Source of the DNA: Synergistaceae bacterium
Lineage (GTDB): Bacteria; Synergistota; Synergistia; Synergistales; Thermovirgaceae
DNA length: 64,000 nucleotides
NCBI GenBank assembly: GCA_012729145.1
Contig: JAAYDT010000081.1
Coordinates: 1 to 64,000, forward strand
Direction: 5' to 3'
Shown one piece after another: positions 34,629-42,622 of the stretch (positions are counted from its first letter, which is position 1; the number at the start of each line of letters is the position of its first letter). The notes beneath the pieces were generated by a model. It searched no databases. It had not been told where the DNA came from and saw only the letters and a program-made list of their open reading frames with translations. The position numbers and the translations under genes are program-made.

Positions 34629-36433
34629 TGAAAGTGTTCCTGGAAGTGATAGTACCAGGACCGTGGTGGCATCCCCTGACCTATGAATCCGAAAGACCCG
34701 CTGAACGGGGCGTCAGGCTTTCTGTTCCTGTAGCCGGCAGGACCAGGACAGGGTTCGCAACCGGGTCCGTATCGGGAACTCCCCCGGCTGCATCTTTCAG
34801 GATCCTGAAAGCGAAAGAGATCATTGATGCTTCCCCCCCTCTGGGTTGGGAGTTGTTCGAGACCGCCTTGCGCATGGGCAGGCATTTCCTGTGCGGACCA
34901 GGAGAGGCCCTCAAGGTGGTCTCCCCAGATCATATCCTTGCCGGAGAGCCAACAGGTGATCTCCCCCGATCAGCACCCCCCGGAGAGTCTTTCTCAGAGA
35001 GACAGTGTTTTCTCCCCTTTTTCGGAGACAGAAAGGAAGAATACCACCGTTCGATCCTTTCTTCCAAGGCAGGTGTGTTGGTGCTTTTCCCGGAGAGGGA
35101 AGGCGCTTCGTCCTTCTGGAAAGGGCTTCCGCCGGAGGTCAAGAGAGAGGGGGTCCTGTGGACATCAAGTTCCGGTGTTGCCGCAAGGAAGAGATGGGAG
35201 AGGGTGAGGACGGGAGAGGCCAGGATAGTGGTCGGGTCCCCTGCTGCGGTCTTTGCTCCTCTCCCGTCGATGGACCTTGTGATCGTCGAAGACGAGGGTA
35301 ACCCTGCCTACAACTCTGAAAGGTTCCCCTATTTCAATTTCCGGAGCGTTGCGGGTTCGAGGGCCCGCCTGTGGGGCGCAGGCCTGATCTACGGAGGGAG
35401 CGTCCCCTCGGCGAGGAGTTTCCTGAAGGGAGCTTCCTGGCCGGGATCCAGTGGAACGGGGAAGTATGTTTTCGTATCTCTTCGAGACGCCCGGAGAATT
35501 ATCGTCCCCGGAGTGAATGAACCCCTGAACGTATGCGACACGGCTCTGAGCCGGACCAGGGAAATAGTGCAGGAGAAGGGGACCGTGATCTGGGTCCTGG
35601 ACAGGAAGGGGTATTCCAGCACCGTAATATGTGGAGAGTGCGGGAGACTCCTGACCTGTGAAAGGTGTGGTTTCCCCATCAGATGGGATGATGGCCGACA
35701 GGTCTTCACCTGTACCTGCTGCGGTAAGGAGAACCCCGTTTCGGACCTTTGCCCCTCCTGTGGAGGTCGCTCTCTCCAGGGATCCAGACCGGGCCTTGAA
35801 GGGGCAAGGATGGTGGCGGAGAGTGTTCTGGGCGAAGATCTCCCCCTTTTCACATGGCACGCTGACGTCCGACAGACTGTCTCTTCGAGGAAGAAGATGA
35901 TAGAGGGGCTGGCTGGGGGAGGAGTAGTGGTTGGCTCCAGGAAATCCCTTGAAATTTGCGACTTACTGTCCGTTCCGCTTATCTGCTGGCTTGACGCTGA
36001 TTCCGCCGCAGGGGCTCCCTTTTTTGACTCCCGTGTCCGGGCCTTCAGGATGATCTGGGAATCGGCCTGGAGAGGCCCTGGTCACGACGGCAGAACAGTG
36101 GTTGTGCAAAGCCGGCGCCCCAGGACGGGCTGGCAGAAGGGTCTGGTGGCGGGGTGGGACTATTTCTGGAAAAATGAGCTTGAGGAAAGAAAGGTCCTGG
36201 ACCTTCCTCCATGGAGATATCTTGTCGAGATAGCCAACCTGGGCGAAAACAAGGAGAGGATCAAGGGGCTTCTCCTCGAAAAAGGCATAGAGCCCCTTGA
36301 TCCGGGAAGTCCCATGGACATGATCTGGGTCAAGTGCAGTGACCTGGAAGGGCTGAGGAGAACCCTGGCCCCACTTTTTATTATATCGGGTTCCTCCGGG
36401 GTTTTCCCCAGGATATCCCTCCGGTCGGATTAG
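34628..36433 (+). CDS. priA: PriA-like primosomal protein lacking helicase motifs
   Basis: The 601-residue protein has the PriA layout: an N-terminal DNA 3'-end-binding domain, a helicase-fold part, the paired zinc motif CGECGRLLTCERCG / CTCCG / CPSCGG with all eight cysteines, and LDADS in the second helicase lobe. The Walker A motif (GVTGSGKT in active PriA) is replaced by FFGDRKEE, the DEEH box by EDEGN, and the last motif (QVAGRAGR) by ESAWRGPG. ATP-driven unwinding is therefore unlikely, while DNA binding and primosome assembly may remain. Helicase-dead PriA is known from actinobacteria. It is an intact reading frame, so not simply a pseudogene. Confidence 0.85.
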   Translation: MKVFLEVIVPGPWWHPLTYESERPAERGVRLSVPVAGRTRTGFATGSVSGTPPAASFRILKAKEIIDASPPLGWELFETALRMGRHFLCGPGEALKVVSPDHILAGEPTGDLPRSAPPGESFSERQCFLPFFGDRKEEYHRSILSSKAGVLVLFPEREGASSFWKGLPPEVKREGVLWTSSSGVAARKRWERVRTGEARIVVGSPAAVFAPLPSMDLVIVEDEGNPAYNSERFPYFNFRSVAGSRARLWGAGLIYGGSVPSARSFLKGASWPGSSGTGKYVFVSLRDARRIIVPGVNEPLNVCDTALSRTREIVQEKGTVIWVLDRKGYSSTVICGECGRLLTCERCGFPIRWDDGRQVFTCTCCGKENPVSDLCPSCGGRSLQGSRPGLEGARMVAESVLGEDLPLFTWHADVRQTVSSRKKMIEGLAGGGVVVGSRKSLEICDLLSVPLICWLDADSAAGAPFFDSRVRAFRMIWESAWRGPGHDGRTVVVQSRRPRTGWQKGLVAGWDYFWKNELEERKVLDLPPWRYLVEIANLGENKERIKGLLLEKGIEPLDPGSPMDMIWVKCSDLEGLRRTLAPLFIISGSSGVFPRISLRSD

Positions 36434-36459
36434 AAGACCGGGAAAGGCAGGAATGATCC

Positions 36460-37785
36460 ATGGCAATAGTCGCTATCGTCGGAAGGCCCAACGTGGGCAA
36501 GTCATCTCTCTTCAACCGCATCGTCGGGAAGAGGAGAGCTATCGTGGACGATCAACCCGGTGTAACCAGGGACCGTATCTATGGCGAGGTGGAACTCGGG
36601 GAGAGAACGTTCCTGCTGGTTGATACCGGGGGCCTTCTCCCCGAGGGGGGAGACTCCATTACCGGCAACATCAGAAGGCAGGTTCTTCTGGCTGTGGAAG
36701 AGAGCGATCTCCTGATCCTTGTGGTCGACGGGAAGGACGGAATGACGACCCTCGACAGGGAAGTGGCCCTGTTCCTCAGAAAGAGGCAGAAGCCGGTCAT
36801 CGTTGTTGCCAACAAGATCGATGATATTGTCCACGAGGGCAGGGAGGCCGAGGCGCATACCCTGGGATTCAAAGACGTCATCGGTGTCAGCGCGGCCCAC
36901 AACAGGAACATCGGAGAGCTGCTCGACCGGATCGTATCCCTGGTCCCGGAGAAGGGACCAGGCCAGGTTGCCCCAAGGGAAGAGGAGGTTGCCGTGGCGA
37001 TCGTGGGTCGTCCCAACGTGGGAAAATCCACGCTCCTCAACCTTCTTTCAGGATCCGAAAGGTCTTTGGTAAGCCCAATGCCAGGCACTACAAGGGATTC
37101 GGTGGATTCCCAGGTCACGATCGGGGGCAGGCACTTCCGGTTCATCGATACGGCCGGGTTGAGAAAAAAGAGCAGGATCGCCTCGGACGTTGAATTCTAC
37201 TCACTGGTAAGAACCCATGAAAGTATTGGAAGATCCGACATTGCGGTCCTTCTGATGGAGGGGGAGGAGATCTGCACAGACCAGGACAAGAAGATGGCTG
37301 GCCTGGTGATAGAGAAGGGCAAGGGGCTGATAATCGCGGTCAACAAGTGGGACCTCCTACAGAAAGACCCCGACCTGGGGGACAGGATTTCAAAAAAGAT
37401 CAGGGATGAGATGCCTTTCGCCGATTTTGCCCCGCTGATCTTCATTTCAGGGTTGACTGGAAGGGGTGTCCACAAATTACCCGAAATGCTCTCCGCAGTT
37501 CAGGCGAACAGGTCCCGGTGGCTGGATACCTCCAAGATCGGTGTCCTTGTCCGGGACGTGCTTGCATTTGAAAGGATGCCGACAGCTCCCGGGGGCAGGA
37601 TGCTCAGGATCAAGGGGTGCACACAGGTTGCGGTGAACCCCCCCGCCTTCGCCTTTTCCGTCAACGACCGGGACATTGTTACCAGATCCTTTGAAAGGTA
37701 CGTTGCAAAGAGGATAAGGGACATGGATGATTTCGAGGGGACTCCCCTCAGGATCTTCTGGAGATCGGGGCGGAAGGGGGCCTGA
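36460..37785 (+). CDS. der: Ribosome assembly GTPase Der (EngA)
   Basis: The 441-residue protein has two tandem GTPase domains, each with GRPNVGKS (near residues 7 and 183), DTGG/DTAG switch motifs and NKID/NKWD, then the C-terminal KH-like domain (GVLVRDVLAF through RIFWRSGRKG). It matures the 50S subunit. It closes the housekeeping run; HU follows from its own promoter. Confidence 0.97.
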   Translation: MAIVAIVGRPNVGKSSLFNRIVGKRRAIVDDQPGVTRDRIYGEVELGERTFLLVDTGGLLPEGGDSITGNIRRQVLLAVEESDLLILVVDGKDGMTTLDREVALFLRKRQKPVIVVANKIDDIVHEGREAEAHTLGFKDVIGVSAAHNRNIGELLDRIVSLVPEKGPGQVAPREEEVAVAIVGRPNVGKSTLLNLLSGSERSLVSPMPGTTRDSVDSQVTIGGRHFRFIDTAGLRKKSRIASDVEFYSLVRTHESIGRSDIAVLLMEGEEICTDQDKKMAGLVIEKGKGLIIAVNKWDLLQKDPDLGDRISKKIRDEMPFADFAPLIFISGLTGRGVHKLPEMLSAVQANRSRWLDTSKIGVLVRDVLAFERMPTAPGGRMLRIKGCTQVAVNPPAFAFSVNDRDIVTRSFERYVAKRIRDMDDFEGTPLRIFWRSGRKGA

Positions 37786-37799
37786 TCTGCACTCAGCAC

Positions 37800-37828
37800 T
37801 TGACCACTTCTGCTGCAGATGATATTAG
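37800..37828 (+). promoter_or_regulatory. Possible promoter of the HU gene
   Basis: TTGACC (37800-37805) and TATTAG (37823-37828) are 17 bases apart. The -10 matches only four of six, so this is a moderate call. Confidence 0.45.
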
Positions 37829-37835
37829 TGTATCT

Positions 37836-37861
37836 GGCCGTCAGTGATAAGACTAACGGCC
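37836..37861 (+). other. Hairpin in the HU leader
   Basis: GGCCGTCAGT and ACTAACGGCC form a 10-bp stem with one mismatch and a six-base loop. No T-run follows, so it is not an ordinary terminator. It would lie near the 5' end of the HU mRNA, where it could affect stability or act on der read-through. Confidence 0.5.
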
Positions 37862-37897
37862 ATACTGACATCCTGAAGAGCTGGAGGTGCGGGCAAA

Positions 37898-38173
37898 GTG
37901 ACTAAGGCGGATCTGATCAACGCGGTCGCAAAATCTGCGGGCATCACCAAGAAACAGGCGCATGAGGCTGTAGGTTCCACTTTTGGGGCTATCGTCAAGT
38001 CTCTCGCCAAGGGGGAGAAGGTTCAGCTGGTCGGCTTCGGGACTTTCGAGGTAAGGAAGAGAGCCCCCAGAAAGGGAAGAAATCCCCAGGATCCCACCAA
38101 GGTCATCAACATCCCGGGGAAGAAGGTCCCCGCTTTCAGGCCTGGCAAAGCCCTGAAAGACAAAGTTCGCTGA
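37898..38173 (+). CDS. hup: DNA-binding protein HU
   Basis: The 91-residue nucleoid protein begins TKADLINAVAKSAGITKKQA, with the DNA-binding arm GFGTFEVRKRAPRKGRNPQ and the tail PAFRPGKALKDKV. A GTG start follows GGAGGTGCGGGCAAA. It stands alone, with a terminator beyond its stop inside the convergent rsmA gene. Confidence 0.96.
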   Translation: MTKADLINAVAKSAGITKKQAHEAVGSTFGAIVKSLAKGEKVQLVGFGTFEVRKRAPRKGRNPQDPTKVINIPGKKVPAFRPGKALKDKVR

Positions 38174-38191
38174 CCCTTCCGATCTTATTCA

Positions 38192-39058
38192 TCAAGGTTT
38201 AAGGTTTGCGGGCAGGGGGCTCTTTGTCCCCTGCCTTTTTTCTCCCTGGATCAGGGGAGAGAGTATTTCTAAGAGAGCAGACCAATGTTTCAGTTCCAGT
38301 TCTTCGGCCCTGGAAGATACAGAAAGGCCTGCCTTCTCGAGCAGGGCGGCCTTTTCATGCCTGGTCCCCGGCAAAAGTGCCGCGAGGTTGTTCAGGAGAG
38401 TCTTTCTTCTATGGGAAAAAGCCGAGCGGATCAGAGTTCGCCATACCTTGTCCCCGGGAAGTTCTAGACCCTTTGTTATGGTGATCTCGAGCAGGGCGGA
38501 CGTGACCTCGGGGGAAGGATTGAAAACTTCCGGGGGGACCCTCCTGAGGATGCGCGCCTCCCCCATGGCATGGATAGTCACCCCTAGGGGGTAACGGTCC
38601 TTTGATCGCGCCGGGGCACATATCTTCTCCGCGGCCTCTTTCTGGACCATCAGCAGCATGTAGCGAAGGCCGACAGGGGAATAGAGTTCGAGCACTTTCC
38701 ATATAAGTGGAGTGGTTATATGGTAGGGGATATTGGCGATCATCTTGTTCGGTGGCGGGTCCAGTTCAATGGGCAGGCCGCCCTTCAGGGCGTCCCCCCA
38801 GAGTATCCTGAGATTGGAGTACCTGGTCCTGATCTCATCAAGGAATGGCTCCAGTCTTCGATCGATCTCCAGCGAATGTACCAGTGATGCTCCCCTCTCC
38901 AGGAGCCCTTCCGTGAGGACTCCCTTGCCTGCACCAACTTCCAGCACAACGTCACCGGGACCCACGTCGCTGCTGTCGAGGATCACGCCAAGGATATTTT
39001 TGTCGACGAGAAAGTTCTGTCCTATTCGGGTGTTAGGTCTGAGAAAGCTCTCGGGCAT
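38192..39058 (-). CDS. rsmA: 16S rRNA dimethyladenosine transferase (KsgA)
   Basis: The 288-residue protein dimethylates two adenines of the 16S 3' end. GQNFLVDKNIL is the N-terminal signature. The SAM site is VLEVGAGKGVLT, and NIPYHITTPLIWK is the NLPY-type catalytic motif (here NIPY). Its last codons contain a GC-rich hairpin that serves as a terminator on the opposite strand. It lies downstream of tRNA-Pro but is separated from it by a terminator. Confidence 0.95.
   Translation of the reverse strand: MPESFLRPNTRIGQNFLVDKNILGVILDSSDVGPGDVVLEVGAGKGVLTEGLLERGASLVHSLEIDRRLEPFLDEIRTRYSNLRILWGDALKGGLPIELDPPPNKMIANIPYHITTPLIWKVLELYSPVGLRYMLLMVQKEAAEKICAPARSKDRYPLGVTIHAMGEARILRRVPPEVFNPSPEVTSALLEITITKGLELPGDKVWRTLIRSAFSHRRKTLLNNLAALLPGTRHEKAALLEKAGLSVSSRAEELELKHWSALLEILSPLIQGEKRQGTKSPLPANLKP
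38211..38241 (+). terminator. Terminator of HU, embedded in the 3' end of rsmA
   Basis: GGCAGGGG and CCCCTGCC form an 8-bp stem with a nine-base loop followed by six Ts on the plus strand. On the minus strand the same bases encode the C-terminal residues of RsmA. Confidence 0.85.
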
Positions 39059-39104
39059 TATCCATCGACCCCCCGGTGGTTACAGATTTCGGTATCCTGC
39101 AATG

Positions 39105-39139
39105 AAAAAGCGGGAGGACCGGAAGGTCTCCCGCTTTTT
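39105..39139 (-). terminator. Terminator after tRNA-Pro (symmetric)
   Basis: AAAAAGCGGGAG and CTCCCGCTTTTT form a 12-bp stem, extended by ACC/GGT with one bulged G and a GGAA loop. The ends are A-tract and T-tract, so it can work on both strands; its likely job is to end the tRNA-Pro transcript. Confidence 0.85.
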
Positions 39140-39145
39140 GATCCC

Positions 39146-39223
39146 TGGTCGGGACGAGAGGATTTGAACCTCCGACCCCTTGACCCCCAGTCAAGTGCGC
39201 TAACCAGGCTGCGCTACGTCCCG
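39146..39223 (-). tRNA. tRNA-Pro (GGG anticodon)
   Basis: The 78-nt cloverleaf includes the encoded CCA. Acceptor stem CGGGACG/CGTCCCG, D-stem GCGC/GCGC, anticodon stem CTTGA/TCAAG with loop CTGGGGG, T-arm GGAGG-TTCAAAT-CCTCT (the last pair a wobble). The anticodon is GGG. A near-consensus promoter lies 13 bases upstream and a terminator 7 bases downstream, so it is a single-gene unit. Confidence 0.95.
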
Positions 39224-39235
39224 TAGGCGACGAAC

Positions 39236-39264
39236 ATTGTATCCTTGTTCGGTTGTCAGGTCAA
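39236..39264 (-). promoter_or_regulatory. Promoter of tRNA-Pro
   Basis: On the minus strand TTGACC (39264-39259), 17 bases, then TACAAT (39241-39236), 12 bases before the mature tRNA 5' end. Confidence 0.85.
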
Positions 39265-39294
39265 GAAAGAATATGCAGGCACGTCCAGTGCTGA

Positions 39295-40239
39295 TCAGGC
39301 CTGGGGCTCCCAGGTCTCACCGCACCTCTTCAGCACATACTCCCACTCTTCGTCGACATCCTTCTGGAAAGCCTCAATGACCGCCTGACCTGTCCCGCCT
39401 TTTAAAAGGTGCCTGAATCTCCCCTGGGGTTTAAGGAATTCTTCCACGGGGATCCTTTTCTTTGGCTTGTAACCCAGCTTCCATTCACCGTCTATCACTT
39501 CGTAGACCGGCCAGAAACGGGTCTCGACCGCGAGCTTGCAGATTTCCCTCTGAAGAGAGGGTTCCAGCCTCCAGAAGAGGACACAGGGGGCGAGGACGTT
39601 GACGAAAGCGGGTCCCGGTGTCTCGATGGCCTTTTTGACCTTTTCGATGACCTCCATAGGGTTGTGGATCGTAGTCTGGGCCACGTAGGGAATGTGATGG
39701 GCCGCCATAATAGCCGTCAGGTCCTTGGGCTTCTGTATCTTTCCGGGGATGACCTTCCCGGCTGGAGCTGTGGATGTGTTGGCGCCCTTTGGCGTAGCGC
39801 TGCTCCTCTGGGCACCAGTATTCATGTATCCCTGGTTGTTGTAGCAGATGTAGGTGAAGTCGTGTCCCCGCTCCGCTGCCCCGGAGAGCGCCTGGAGCCC
39901 TATGTCGTAGGTACCCCCGTCGCCGCCGAAAGCGACGAACTTGATGTCCTTCGTTATCTTGCCCTTCTTCTTCAGGGCAACATAGGCCGCCTCGATCCCG
40001 GAGACGCTGGCGCCGGCGTTCTCGAAGGCGGAGTGAAGGAAGGGTACCCCCCAGGCGTTGTAGGGGTATATGGTGGTGGAGACCTCCAGGCAACCCGTTG
40101 CAGCGGTGACAACAACGGGCTGTTCAACAGCCAGGAGCGCCTGCTGGACCACCGTAGGCGCGCCACACCCCGGGCACATCCTGTGTCCCTGGCGCATGGC
40201 TCTTTCCTTTGTGATCAGGTCTTTCAGTTTGACAGCCAT
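39295..40239 (-). CDS. porB: 2-oxoacid (pyruvate):ferredoxin oxidoreductase, beta subunit
   Basis: The 314-residue thiamine-diphosphate-binding subunit has CPGCGAPT and GCLEVSTTIYPYNAWGVPF near the N-terminus, the TPP motif GDGGTYDIGLQ with NNQGYMNTG, and a later conserved APCVLFW. It oxidises a 2-oxoacid with CoA to an acyl-CoA, reducing ferredoxin. Pyruvate is likely; branched 2-oxoacid (VOR) enzymes look similar. It is the last of four genes in the order C-D-A-B. Confidence 0.92.
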   Translation of the reverse strand: MAVKLKDLITKERAMRQGHRMCPGCGAPTVVQQALLAVEQPVVVTAATGCLEVSTTIYPYNAWGVPFLHSAFENAGASVSGIEAAYVALKKKGKITKDIKFVAFGGDGGTYDIGLQALSGAAERGHDFTYICYNNQGYMNTGAQRSSATPKGANTSTAPAGKVIPGKIQKPKDLTAIMAAHHIPYVAQTTIHNPMEVIEKVKKAIETPGPAFVNVLAPCVLFWRLEPSLQREICKLAVETRFWPVYEVIDGEWKLGYKPKKRIPVEEFLKPQGRFRHLLKGGTGQAVIEAFQKDVDEEWEYVLKRCGETWEPQA

Positions 40240-40252
40240 CCTGGTGCACCCC

Positions 40253-41419
40253 CTATTCCCTAAGGCCGAGGTATCTTTCCTCGGGGTTCAAATTGTTGTT
40301 GATGAGGTCCATGAAGGCCTCCTCGGCGTTGTGGGGGAAGAAATCCCTTCCGCCCAGTCCATAAACGTATGTATTGGCAGGGATGTGGATACCGGCATCA
40401 TAAAGGGCTCCCTTTATCTCCGTGAAGAGCGGTGCCGGGGCCCCCAGGCTTGCCGCCCTGTCGAGAACCGCGATGGACTTGGCACCCTTCAGGGCACCCA
40501 CGACCGCCTTCGCCGGGAAGGGACGGAAGAGCCTTATCCTCATGCACCCCACCTTGTGCCCCTTCTCCCTCAGACGGTCCACTGTATCCTTGGCGGCGCC
40601 GGCCGCAGATGACATTATCACCATGATGTGATCGGCATCGTCAGTCTTGTAGGAATCCACGACAGGATAGTCGCGACCTGTCTTCTTGGCGAACTCTCCG
40701 GCCACCTCCCGGTAGACCTTTTCCACGTTCTTCATTGCTTCGACCTGTTGCCGCTTGATCTCGAAGTAGTAGTCAGTCAGGGCAAGAGATCCGTAGGCAA
40801 CGGGGTTATCGATATCGAGGAGAGGGAAGAGAGGATCCCTTTCACCGATGAACGATCTGACCTCCTCGTCGTCCATGAACTCCACGGGCTCGAAGCAGTG
40901 GCTCGTGATGAATCCGTCCTGGCAGACGAAGACCGGAAGGAGAACTTCCTTGTGTTCTGCGATCCTGACGGCCATGACCATGGTGTCATAAACTTCCTGG
41001 CCGTCCTCGCAATAGATGTGGATCCACCCGGAATCGCGCTCGGCCATGCTGTCTCCATGGTCGCAGTGGATGTTGATCGGCGCTCCCAGGGACCTGTTTA
41101 CCAGGCCGAAGACTATGGGTGCCCTGTAGGAGGCTGCAATAGGGAAGATCTCGTGCATCAGTGCCACGCCGTTGGCGCTCGACGCCGTCATTACCCGTGC
41201 TCCTGATACTGCCGCGGCAAGGCAGGCACTGATCGCAGAGTGCTCACTCTCGACGGTGACAAGGTTCGTGTCAACCAGGCCGTCAGCGACAAATTCCGAG
41301 AACTTCATTGGAATGTCCGTAGAAGGGGTGATGGGGTAGGCGGCGACCACATCAGGGTTGATCTGTCTCATCGCCTCTGCCACTGCCCAGTTCCCGGAAG
41401 TGATATCCTTTCTCGACAT
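40253..41419 (-). CDS. porA: 2-oxoacid (pyruvate):ferredoxin oxidoreductase, alpha subunit
   Basis: About 388 residues. The N-terminal domain has AAYPITPSTDIPMKF and SEHSAISACLAAAVSGARVMTASSANG (substrate and CoA region), and the C-terminal domain has GCMRIRLFRPFPA. I start at ATG 41419, ten bases after AAAGGATG. The frame extends to a TTG at 41458 inside porD without support. It lies between porD and porB, with 13 bases to porB. Confidence 0.92.
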   Translation of the reverse strand: MSRKDITSGNWAVAEAMRQINPDVVAAYPITPSTDIPMKFSEFVADGLVDTNLVTVESEHSAISACLAAAVSGARVMTASSANGVALMHEIFPIAASYRAPIVFGLVNRSLGAPINIHCDHGDSMAERDSGWIHIYCEDGQEVYDTMVMAVRIAEHKEVLLPVFVCQDGFITSHCFEPVEFMDDEEVRSFIGERDPLFPLLDIDNPVAYGSLALTDYYFEIKRQQVEAMKNVEKVYREVAGEFAKKTGRDYPVVDSYKTDDADHIMVIMSSAAGAAKDTVDRLREKGHKVGCMRIRLFRPFPAKAVVGALKGAKSIAVLDRAASLGAPAPLFTEIKGALYDAGIHIPANTYVYGLGGRDFFPHNAEEAFMDLINNNLNPEERYLGLRE

Positions 41420-41447
41420 CCTGTTCACATCCTTTCGATCGGCAGGG

Positions 41448-41744
41448 CTACTGCTCAATGAATTCTGATTCAGGCCGCATCTCTATGGCCTTCTTGGGGC
41501 ATACAGCGGCGCAGGTCCCGCACCCCTTGCAGAAGAAGTAGTCGATACCTGTTACCTTCCCTTCCGGAGTAGCCTTGATGGATTTGTCGGGGCACTGGAT
41601 CCAGCACTGGAGGCAGTGAATGCACTCCTCCTCGTTCCAGACGGGGCGTATGCTCCGCCACTGTCCGGTCTGGACCTTCTCGGAGGTCGAGGCCGGCACC
41701 GTAGTTGCGAGCGGCAGATCTTTCCAGCCCTTTAACGAACTCAT
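41448..41744 (-). CDS. porD: 2-oxoacid (pyruvate):ferredoxin oxidoreductase, delta (ferredoxin) subunit
   Basis: The 98-residue subunit has two [4Fe-4S] motifs, CIHCLQCWIQCP and CKGCGTCAAVCP, each C-x2-C-x2-C-x3-C-P. It passes electrons from the TPP site to external ferredoxin, perhaps the one at 24680. Its ATG overlaps the porC stop by four bases. Confidence 0.94.
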   Translation of the reverse strand: MSSLKGWKDLPLATTVPASTSEKVQTGQWRSIRPVWNEEECIHCLQCWIQCPDKSIKATPEGKVTGIDYFFCKGCGTCAAVCPKKAIEMRPESEFIEQ

Positions 41745-42316
41745 CCCTGCTGCACCTCCTCGTATCCGCGACGGATCGCGTTCTGGTTAGCCTTGAGGAC
41801 CTTCTCGGGGAGTTTTGCTCCCATTTTGTGGGTAAAGTGTTCTATGAACGCATCAACGGGAACATCTTTGAAGAAGTGTGCCAATGCACCCAGCATGGGT
41901 GTATTGGGTCTGTTCTGACCGAACTCTTCAAGGGTGATCCTGGTCGCATCGACGGTCATGAGCTTTATCGAATCCTTCAGCCCCAGCTTCTTCTTGACGA
42001 TCGCCGGTGACTCGGGCGCGTTGATGAGGTAGACGGTGGTTTCCTTGCCTCCCTCGGTGGGCTTGACGGCTTCGATCAGCGTGGGGTCGATCAGGACCAC
42101 TATATCCGGGTTGAGGACTCCGGAACGGTCCCTGATCGGTCGGTCCGATACCCTGTTGAAGGCCTTCATTGGTGCTCCCTGACGCTCGGCTCCGTACTCG
42201 GGGAAAGACTGGGTGTGCTTGCCGGCCTCGAAAAGCACCTCCGCCAGGATGGCGGAACCCGTCTTGGCTCCCTGTCCTCCCCTTCCATGCCATCGAACTT
42301 CGATGACTTTCGACAT
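41741..42316 (-). CDS. porC: 2-oxoacid (pyruvate):ferredoxin oxidoreductase, gamma subunit
   Basis: The 191-residue subunit begins EVRWHGRGGQGAKTGSAILAE, the gamma-domain signature, and contains GAERQGAPMKAFNRVSD. It is first in the operon, with AAGGAGGGG upstream of the ATG. Just ahead of it are two direct repeats of GGTTAAT spaced ten bases apart. Confidence 0.93.
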   Translation of the reverse strand: MSKVIEVRWHGRGGQGAKTGSAILAEVLFEAGKHTQSFPEYGAERQGAPMKAFNRVSDRPIRDRSGVLNPDIVVLIDPTLIEAVKPTEGGKETTVYLINAPESPAIVKKKLGLKDSIKLMTVDATRITLEEFGQNRPNTPMLGALAHFFKDVPVDAFIEHFTHKMGAKLPEKVLKANQNAIRRGYEEVQQG

Positions 42317-42622
42317 AAATACCCCTCCTTCATGGAAGATGCGTTGGAACGGTTAATTGCGGTTAATCCAAAAAGCCAACTAAAATGATAACACACAATA
42401 AAACAGATGCTCCCCGGCAAACCTTGCCCCTGGGGTTGCCGCAGGCGGGGGAGCAGGAAGAACTGGATCCTGAAGGTTATAATTATTAACCACCGGGAAG
42501 GTCCGGCTCTTCAGGATATTTCGTACAGCGCATGTATATTGTATGTAGGCAAAACCTTGTGTCAAGCCTGAATAGTTTTACACTTCTTCTCAGCTGCTCT
42601 TTTCGGAAGGGGAGTGCCTGTA
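42317..42622. other. Divergent intergenic region between porC and trmB
   Basis: No gene is supported. It holds direct repeats GGTTAAT at 42351-42357 and 42361-42367 (10-base period) near porC, an imperfect hairpin CGGCAAACC/GGGTTGCCG around 42416-42440, and a near-palindrome GGTTATAATTATTAACC around 42476-42492. I could not assign confident -35/-10 pairs in either direction. Confidence 0.45.

Noticed and set aside
39409-40263. 284-codon plus-strand open frame
   Set aside because: Antisense to porB, which has clear thiamine-diphosphate and cysteine motifs.
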